From an uncultured Cloacibacillus sp. (GTDB lineage: Bacteria > Synergistota > Synergistia > Synergistales > Synergistaceae), in NCBI GenBank assembly GCA_900545755.1, contig URAG01000005.1:1-56277 (forward strand): 56,277 bases of DNA, in the 5' to 3' direction. Every line of letters begins with the position of its first letter. Position 1 is the first letter of the stretch. Below the pieces are notes generated by a model. It did no database searches. It was not told the DNA's origin and saw only the letters and a list, made by a program, of their open reading frames with translations. Positions 51,284 to 56,277 of the stretch are shown here, piece by piece. A program made the position numbers and the translations under genes.

Positions 51284-51832
51284 ATGGGAAAGAAGATAAT
51301 CGTACTGAACGGAAGCCCGAGGAAAAACGGTAACACTTCCGCCTTAGTAAAAGCGTTTCGCGAGGGCGCCGAGAGTGCTGGACACAGCGTCACGGAATTC
51401 TGGCTTGGCGGCATGCAGATAAACGGCTGCCGGGGCTGCTGCGCCGGCGGCAAAAATCCTGAGAGCCCCTGCGTACAGAAAGACGATATGGAGCAGATAT
51501 ACCCGGCCTATAAAGAGGCAGACGTAGTAGTCCTCGCCTCGCCGCTTTACTACTGGACGATAAGCGGGCAGCTCAAGTGCGCATTTGACAGGCTATTCGC
51601 CGTAGCCGAGTGCGACCCGGGCTATACTAACCCGCGCAAGGAGAGCGCGCTGCTTATGGCGGCCGAGGGGAACGGCTTCGAGGAGACTGTCTACTGGTAC
51701 GACCGCCTGATGGGGCATATCGGCTGGAACGACTGGGGCAAGGTGCTCTGCGGCGGCGTAATGGCCGTCGGCGATATCGATGGCAAGCCGGAGCTTGAAG
51801 AGGCCCGTAAGCTCGGCGCTTCTATAAAATAG
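51284..51832 (+). CDS. Flavodoxin-fold FMN reductase-like protein (2 of 3)
   Basis: A 182-residue paralogue of the preceding gene, starting at 51284 behind GGAGGGAT. It shares KKIIVLNGSPRKNGNTSALVKAF, then GMQINGCRGCCAGGKNPESPCVQKDD (the cysteine pattern is C-x2-CC, spacing altered against the first copy) and DVVVLASPLYYWTISGQLKCAFDRLFAVAE. The C-terminal half differs (KESALLMAAEGNGFEETVYWYDRLMGHIGWNDWGKVL), suggesting a different partner. It lies 28 bases after copy 1 and is followed by a 13-bp hairpin. Confidence 0.88.
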   Translation: MGKKIIVLNGSPRKNGNTSALVKAFREGAESAGHSVTEFWLGGMQINGCRGCCAGGKNPESPCVQKDDMEQIYPAYKEADVVVLASPLYYWTISGQLKCAFDRLFAVAECDPGYTNPRKESALLMAAEGNGFEETVYWYDRLMGHIGWNDWGKVLCGGVMAVGDIDGKPELEEARKLGASIK

Positions 51833-51851
51833 TATAAAATATCGTTATACT

Positions 51852-51900
51852 GGAGCGCCGCGCGGAGGAAGCCTTAACGGCGCGCGGCGCTCCTTGATTT
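51852..51900 (+). terminator. Hairpin between FMN-reductase-like genes 2 and 3
   Basis: Perfect 13-bp stem GGAGCGCCGCGCG (51852-51864) / CGCGCGGCGCTCC (51881-51893), then TTGATTTT. Only a weak T-run, so partial termination or RNA processing is possible. Confidence 0.6.
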
Positions 51901-51917
51901 TGGAGGGACGGTTTTCA

Positions 51918-52538
51918 ATGAAAGTGCTTCTCATCAACGGCAGCCCTAACGAGCACGGCTGCACCTACACCGCTCTTAAAGAAATGACGGACGTTTTTGA
52001 AAAACGCGGCGTCGAGGCGGAAATACTCTGGCTGGGTAAAAAGCCCATAGCCGGCTGTCTGGCCTGCGGAGCCTGCCGCAGGATCGGAAAATGCGTGCAG
52101 AACGACATAGTGAACGAAGCTCTCGCGCTTCTCGACGGCGTTGACGCGCTGGTGCTCGGCTCGCCGGTCTATTACGCAGGGCCGAGCGGTCAGATATGCG
52201 CCTTCCTGGACAGGCTCTTTTTTGCAGGGAACAGCAAGCTGGCCGGAAAGCCCGGCGCTTCGATAGTATCCTGCCGCAGGGGCGGCGCGACGGCGGCCTT
52301 CGACAGGCTCAACAAGTATTTCACGATAAACTGTATGCCTGTCGTATCTTCCAACTACTGGAACCAGGTTCACGGCAACACGCCGGATGAAGTGCGCCAT
52401 GATGCGGAAGGGCTACAGACGATGCGCACCCTCGCTGAAAATATGACGTGGCTGCTGAAATGCATCGAGGCTGGGCGCAAAGCCGGAGTGCCTGAGCCGG
52501 AGCTAGAACCGAAAGTATATACGAACTTCGTCAGATAG
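51918..52538 (+). CDS. Flavodoxin-fold FMN reductase-like protein (3 of 3)
   Basis: A 206-residue protein starting at 51918 behind TGGAGGGAC. FMN loop KVLLINGSPNEHGCTYTALKEM, cysteine cluster IAGCLACGACRRIGKCVQNDIV (C-x2-C-x2-C-x5-C, as in copy 1), and ALVLGSPVYYAGPSGQICAFLDRLFFAGN. The C-terminus (VVSSNYWNQVHGNTPDEVRHDAEGLQTMRTLAENMTWLLKCIEAG) is typical of the NADPH-dependent FMN reductase/flavodoxin-like clade widespread in anaerobes. Three distinct members in a row point to a lineage-specific expansion. A strong terminator follows. Confidence 0.9.
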   Translation: MKVLLINGSPNEHGCTYTALKEMTDVFEKRGVEAEILWLGKKPIAGCLACGACRRIGKCVQNDIVNEALALLDGVDALVLGSPVYYAGPSGQICAFLDRLFFAGNSKLAGKPGASIVSCRRGGATAAFDRLNKYFTINCMPVVSSNYWNQVHGNTPDEVRHDAEGLQTMRTLAENMTWLLKCIEAGRKAGVPEPELEPKVYTNFVR

Positions 52539-52548
52539 AGCGGAACGC

Positions 52549-52574
52549 AAAGGCGGCCTTTCGGCCGCCTTTTT
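52549..52574 (+). terminator. Intrinsic terminator of the FMN-reductase-like cluster
   Basis: Perfect 8-bp stem AGGCGGCC (52551-52558), loop TTTC, GGCCGCCT (52563-52570), T-run to 52574. Confidence 0.9.
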
Positions 52575-52683
52575 CATGCGGTTTGCCTTGATTTGTAATG
52601 TTTTACGGTTTATCGTTTTATTCTTTATCGCCGTATGATAAAATTGCGCTGTATCATAGCCGAAATGAAAGGAGCACGGGGAA

Positions 52684-54504
52684 TTGCACGAAGTACAAAA
52701 ACCTAAAAAACCTCTCTATTATTACTACGGAGTGGCGCTGCTCATACTGATGTGCTTCAATCTGCTAGCGATGCCCTATATGGCTGAGAAGCAGGTGAAG
52801 AACATTGACTACGGCACATTTATGACGATGACGGATAATAAGGAGATAGGCCGCGTCGAAATCCAGAGCAACCAGATAATATTCACCGACAAGGACGAAA
52901 AGAACGTCTACAAAACAGGGCCGCTCAACGACCCCGGGCTGGTAGTCCGCCTGCATGAGGCCGGCGCGAAATTTGAGGGACAGATAATCCGTCAGATGTC
53001 GCCGTTGCTCAACATTCTGCTGAGTTGGGTGATCCCGATAGGCATCTTCTTCCTCATCGGGCAGTACATGTCGAAGAAAATGATGGATAAAAACGGCAAC
53101 TTCATGTCATTCGGCATGGGCAGGTCGAACGCGAAGATCTACGTGAAATCGTCCGAAGGCATAAAATTCAGCGACGTCGCCGGAGAAGACGAGGCGAAGG
53201 AAAATCTGTCCGAGATAGTCAGCTATCTGCACGACCCGAGCAAATATAAGGAAATCGGCGCGTCGATGCCGAAGGGCATACTGCTCGTCGGCCCTCCTGG
53301 AACGGGAAAAACGATGCTCGCAAAGGCTGTCGCTGGAGAATCTAACGTCCCGTTCTTCTCAATCTCCGGCTCTGAATTTGTCGAAATGTTCGTCGGGATG
53401 GGGGCCGCTAAGGTGCGCGACCTCTTCAAGCAGGCGAAAGAAAAAGCGCCCTGCATCGTCTTCATCGACGAAATAGACGCGATAGGCCAGCGCCGCGACG
53501 GGCGTGCGCTGGGCAACGACGAGCGCGAGCAGACGCTGAACCAGCTGCTGACGGAGATGGACGGATTTGAAAGCAACAACGGCGTTATGATACTCGCCGC
53601 TACCAACAGGCCCGAGTCGCTCGACCCAGCGCTGACGCGCCCGGGACGCTTCGACCGCAGAGTCCCCGTCGAGCTGCCAGACCTCAAAGGGAGAGAGGCG
53701 ATACTGCGCGTACACGCTAAGCGCGTAAAGACTGACGGCAGCGTAGACTTCAACAGGATAGCGAGAATGTCCTCCGGGGCCTCTGGAGCCGAGCTTGCTA
53801 ACATCGTCAACGAAGCGGCGCTGCGCGCCGTCAGAGCTGGGCGCACGGCGGCGACCGAGGCCGACATGGAGGAGAGCATCGAAGTGGTCATCGCCGGATA
53901 TCAGAAGAAAAACGCGATACTGACCGAGAGCGAGCGCCGCACCGTCGCATACCACGAGATAGGGCACGCGATAGTAGCGGCGGAACAGAGCGGCTCCGCA
54001 CCCGTCGAGAAGATAACGATAATCCCGCGCACGTCTGGCGCTCTCGGCTACACTATGCAGGTTGAAGAGGCAGACCGTTATATCGTCACGCGCGAAGAGC
54101 TAGAAAACAAAATCGCCACGCTGACCGGCGGGCGAGCGGCGGAAGAGACCGTCTTCGGCACGATGTCCACCGGCGCGGCCAACGACATAGAGCAGGCTAC
54201 GAAGCTTGCGCGCGCAATGGTGACGCGCTACGGCATGAGCGACGAATTCGGCATGGTCGCGCTTGAGACTGAAGGCGCGCGCTACCTCGGAGGCGAAAGC
54301 TATTCTCAGTGCTCGCCGGAAACCCAGACCGAGATAGACCGCCAGGTCTCCGCGATAGTCAAGGCGCAGCACGAGAAGGCGCTGAAAATCCTCGCCTCCC
54401 GCCGGGACAAGCTCGATAAGCTCGCAAATTACCTCTACGAGAAGGAGACTATCACTGGCGAAGAGTTTATGAAAATATTGAAAGAAGAAGAAAAACAGGC
54501 GTAA
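52684..54504 (+). CDS. ftsH: ATP-dependent zinc metalloprotease FtsH
   Basis: A 606-residue membrane-bound AAA+ protease. A TTG start (52684) is 9 bases after AAAGGAG. Two membrane segments flank a short periplasmic domain: [22 protein letters not shown] (~12-33) and [19 protein letters not shown] (~108-126). AAA domain: Walker A GPPGTGKT (203-210), Walker [13 protein letters not shown], aromatic pore motif FVEMFVGMG (F-V-G), second region of homology [21 protein letters not shown]. Protease: HEIGH at 424-428 plus the downstream Asp ligand in [19 protein letters not shown]. It degrades misfolded and short-lived membrane proteins. It stands alone rather than beside tilS/hpt, so a second housekeeping ftsH elsewhere is possible. 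Confidence 0.97.
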   Translation: MHEVQKPKKPLYYYYGVALLILMCFNLLAMPYMAEKQVKNIDYGTFMTMTDNKEIGRVEIQSNQIIFTDKDEKNVYKTGPLNDPGLVVRLHEAGAKFEGQIIRQMSPLLNILLSWVIPIGIFFLIGQYMSKKMMDKNGNFMSFGMGRSNAKIYVKSSEGIKFSDVAGEDEAKENLSEIVSYLHDPSKYKEIGASMPKGILLVGPPGTGKTMLAKAVAGESNVPFFSISGSEFVEMFVGMGAAKVRDLFKQAKEKAPCIVFIDEIDAIGQRRDGRALGNDEREQTLNQLLTEMDGFESNNGVMILAATNRPESLDPALTRPGRFDRRVPVELPDLKGREAILRVHAKRVKTDGSVDFNRIARMSSGASGAELANIVNEAALRAVRAGRTAATEADMEESIEVVIAGYQKKNAILTESERRTVAYHEIGHAIVAAEQSGSAPVEKITIIPRTSGALGYTMQVEEADRYIVTREELENKIATLTGGRAAEETVFGTMSTGAANDIEQATKLARAMVTRYGMSDEFGMVALETEGARYLGGESYSQCSPETQTEIDRQVSAIVKAQHEKALKILASRRDKLDKLANYLYEKETITGEEFMKILKEEEKQA

Positions 54505-54528
54505 TCTTTTCTTCAAGCGTGCAAAAGA

Positions 54529-54576
54529 CGCCGCCGTTTCTGCAACAGCAGCAGAGCGGCGGCGCCTTTGCGTTTT
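54529..54576 (+). terminator. Terminator of ftsH
   Basis: 8-bp stem CGCCGCCG (54529-54536) / CGGCGGCG (54557-54564) with an inner CTGC/GCAG pair, followed by CCTTTGCGTTTTT. Confidence 0.7.
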
Positions 54577-54729
54577 TCGTGTACGACGGTTGCGTTTTGT
54601 ATGGAACCCATTGCGTAGCGGGCGGAGCGAAAACGGCTTGGCGCTCAATCCTTGGCGGTTCTTGCAAAAAACATGACGGCCAGCGCACGACGCGCAAGCC
54701 GCCCTGTTTTTTTGCATTTGCCGCTTCGT

Positions 54730-55788
54730 TTACTTGTTCAGGTACTTCGTGAAGAACTCCGCGACCTTGTCGAACGGTATTACGTCGAGCCGGTCGTACA
54801 GGTCTGTGTGCGACGCGCCGGGGATTATCAACAGCTCTTTGTTGTCCGTATACGGGTTGTCTTTTATCATAGCGGCGTAGGCGTCGCGGCTGAAGTAGCA
54901 GGAGTGCGCCTTTTCGCCGTGCATCACTAAGACGGCTCCGCGTATCTCGTTGATATAGCGCAGTATCGGCTGGTTCATGAAAGATTCGCAGCCGGTGACG
55001 TTCCAGCCTCCGTTCGAATTAAGCGAGCGTGGATGATAGCCGCGCTCCGTCTTGTAGTATGCGTAGTAATCTTTGACGAACTGCGGCGCGTCCTCCGGCA
55101 GCTTGTCTGGCAGGCCGCCTGCAAGTTTGTAGGTTCCGCTCTTGTAATCCTCGATACGCTGGGCGTTCATCGCCTGTTTTTTCGCGTAGCGCGCGTCGGC
55201 GTTGTCCTCCTTGTCGAAGTAGCCGTTGGCGTTGACGCGAGTCATATCGTACATAGTCGAGGCGAGCGTCGCCTTCACGCGCGTGTCAAGCGCCGCGGCG
55301 TTGAGCGCCATGCCGCCCCAGCCGCATATCCCTATTATCCCTATTCTGTCGGGGTCTACGTCGCCGCGTGTCGATAGATAGTCCACCGCCGCCATGAAGT
55401 CTTCCGTGTTAATGTCCGGCGACGCCATGTAGCGCGGCTCGCCGCCGCTCTCGCCTGTGAACGACGGGTCGAAAGCTATCGTCAGAAATCCGCGTTCGGC
55501 CATCGTCTGCGCGTAGAGCCCCGACGCCTGCTCCTTCACCGCGCCGAAGGGCCCGCATACCGCGATTGCCGCCAGCCTGCCCTTAACGCCCTTCGGCTTG
55601 TATAGGTCGGCTTTGAGCGTGATGCCGTAGCGGTTGTGGAAAGTTACTTTGCTGTGCTCTACCTTGCTGCTTTTCGGGAAAGTCTTGTCCCATTCCTCGC
55701 TCTCGGCGGCGTATGCCGCCCCTGCAGAGAGCAGGGCCGCGCAGAATAGCGCGGCGGCCGTCGCCTTTGCTTTAAATCCGTCCATCAT
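54730..55788 (-). CDS. Secreted alpha/beta-hydrolase with dienelactone-hydrolase-like Cys nucleophile
   Basis: A 352-residue protein. Residues 1-28 are a signal peptide (MMDGFKAKATAAALFCAALLSAGAAYA), so it acts in the periplasm or outside. The core has VTFHNRYGITLKADLYKP, the oxyanion-region AAIAVCGPFGAVKEQASGLYAQTMAERGFLTIAFD, and the nucleophile elbow IGIIGICGWGGMALNAA, in which the usual Ser is replaced by Cys as in dienelactone hydrolases. The later Asp in VLVMHGEKAHSC and His in IPGASHTDLYD would complete the triad (positions inferred). Related proteins are annotated as general alpha/beta hydrolases; substrate unknown. GGAGGACG precedes the double ATG. Confidence 0.85.
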   Translation of the reverse strand: MMDGFKAKATAAALFCAALLSAGAAYAAESEEWDKTFPKSSKVEHSKVTFHNRYGITLKADLYKPKGVKGRLAAIAVCGPFGAVKEQASGLYAQTMAERGFLTIAFDPSFTGESGGEPRYMASPDINTEDFMAAVDYLSTRGDVDPDRIGIIGICGWGGMALNAAALDTRVKATLASTMYDMTRVNANGYFDKEDNADARYAKKQAMNAQRIEDYKSGTYKLAGGLPDKLPEDAPQFVKDYYAYYKTERGYHPRSLNSNGGWNVTGCESFMNQPILRYINEIRGAVLVMHGEKAHSCYFSRDAYAAMIKDNPYTDNKELLIIPGASHTDLYDRLDVIPFDKVAEFFTKYLNK

Positions 55789-55846
55789 AATATTCGTCCT
55801 CCTCTTTTTAAGATATCTCTTATGCTTTTCGCTTTATTAGTAAATT

Positions 55847-56083
55847 CTACGCTTCGCCTTTGCGCCGTTTGTAGATAAGGTAATCTAGGCAGTCTATTCG
55901 CCTCTGGCTCTCGTGCAGGTCGTCAAGCAGCTCCGCCCTGCGTTTGGAAAGCAGCCGCCATTGTTCCGTTTCTTTGCCGCTTCGCCCCAGATTTGTAAAT
56001 TCGCGGATGAAATCGTCGCCACAGCCGGCGTCTCGCAGATTGCGCTCCGCCGCTGATTCGACGCTTTTTGCAGGATCTTTCAT
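55847..56083 (-). CDS. Small conserved-type protein, charged and helical
   Basis: A 78-residue soluble protein with GTGAGGCG as a weak ribosome site. Sequence is helical and charged: [62 protein letters not shown]. It resembles a recurrent small hypothetical protein of anaerobic Firmicutes and Synergistetes ending in L-H-x2-Q-x2-I-D-C-L-D-Y-L-I-Y, often near regulator and oxidoreductase genes; function unknown. It is divergent from a LysR gene 113 bases away and reads towards the hydrolase gene, 58 bases from its start, possibly as the first gene of one operon. Confidence 0.75.
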   Translation of the reverse strand: MKDPAKSVESAAERNLRDAGCGDDFIREFTNLGRSGKETEQWRLLSKRRAELLDDLHESQRRIDCLDYLIYKRRKGEA

Positions 56084-56195
56084 CGCCTCACGTCCTTTAA
56101 GCGCATTATATTTAATGGCAATATCAATATCAAATGCTTATATTAAAAATTGAGCTATGCTTTTCAGGTATATAATTAGACGCGGAGGTGATGTA

Positions 56196-56277
56196 GTGGA
56201 ACTGAGGGTGCTTCAGTATTTTCTGGCCATCGCGCGCGAGGAAAGCATATCGCGGGCGGCGGAATATCTGCATATAA
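56196..56277 (+). CDS. LysR-type regulator, N-terminal fragment (cut by window end)
   Basis: A GTG start behind GAGGTGATG opens a frame reading MELRVLQYFLAIAREESI, then SRAAEYLHI to the window edge, the first two helices of a LysR winged-helix domain. A TATAAT box (56171-56176) lies just upstream, with a possible TTGAGC 15 bases before it. The gene is divergent from the small protein and hydrolase pair, its probable target. Confidence 0.85.
   Translation, partial: MELRVLQYFLAIAREESISRAAEYLHI

Overview
The window looks like the chromosome of an anaerobic, amino-acid-fermenting bacterium of the Synergistetes, most likely a Cloacibacillus/Synergistes relative. The evidence is GC-rich codon use, a papain-like exoprotein ending in a GGCSAGFGALAL-type tail that matches the Synerg-CTERM sorting signal, a type III glutamine synthetase, a Skp-like protein beside a YadA-like surface fibre (a diderm envelope), HydG for [FeFe]-hydrogenase, and an unusual density of amino-acid and peptide genes (two AzlCD pairs, GltS, a GltP-type carrier, a LysE exporter, peptidase T with a sodium symporter, an aminotransferase). 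Genus-level placement is inference; no rRNA is present.

Layout. 1-4.4 kb: tail of a TOBE-domain ABC ATPase, glmS, a small secreted protein, a GIY-YIG protein and purA. 4.7-7.1 kb: a 40-residue orphan gene, a QueG-like iron-sulfur protein and AzlCD. 7.1-11.2 kb: a LysR regulator divergent from an aminotransferase / FAH-hydrolase / SDR operon. 11.3-16 kb: DMT transporter, radical SAM protein, symporter-pepT operon. 16-24.4 kb (minus strand): Synerg-CTERM papain, glnN, and an envelope operon (Skp-like, 30-residue membrane peptide, YadA-like fibre) behind a poly-G tract and a terminator-like leader. 24.9-34 kb: ABC-F ATPase, YhcH, LysR, an LRR/NTF2-like protein and two tandem ~750-residue DUF285 (BspA-like) repeat proteins without signal peptides. 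34-41 kb: unknown winged-helix-like protein, DMT transporter, lemA broken by a 70-bp duplication next to its DUF3137 partner, a lytic transglycosylase, LysE, and a DUF134-NifX fusion whose promoter spacer is a perfect palindrome. 41-49 kb: gltP, a methyltransferase, hydG, two coupled mini-ORFs, AzlCD, gltS. 49-56 kb: DUF3793-flavodoxin operon, HxlR regulator divergent from three FMN-reductase-like proteins, ftsH, a secreted hydrolase, a small protein and the start of another LysR gene.

Regulation is the most distinctive layer. Leaders with intrinsic-terminator-like hairpins precede hydG, skp, gltP and the lytic transglycosylase; the hydG and gltP leaders contain a competing upstream pairing, as expected for attenuators or riboswitches. 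Two promoters about 6 kb apart (42.95 and 48.93 kb) share the same arrangement of paired GTTAG-N6-CTAAC operators, one between -35 and -10 and one just after the start site. One drives DUF3793-flavodoxin; the other points into a stretch with no convincing gene but several C-rich anti-Shine-Dalgarno-like segments, so it may make a metal-responsive small RNA. No CRISPR array, tRNA, rRNA, insertion sequence or prophage was recognised.
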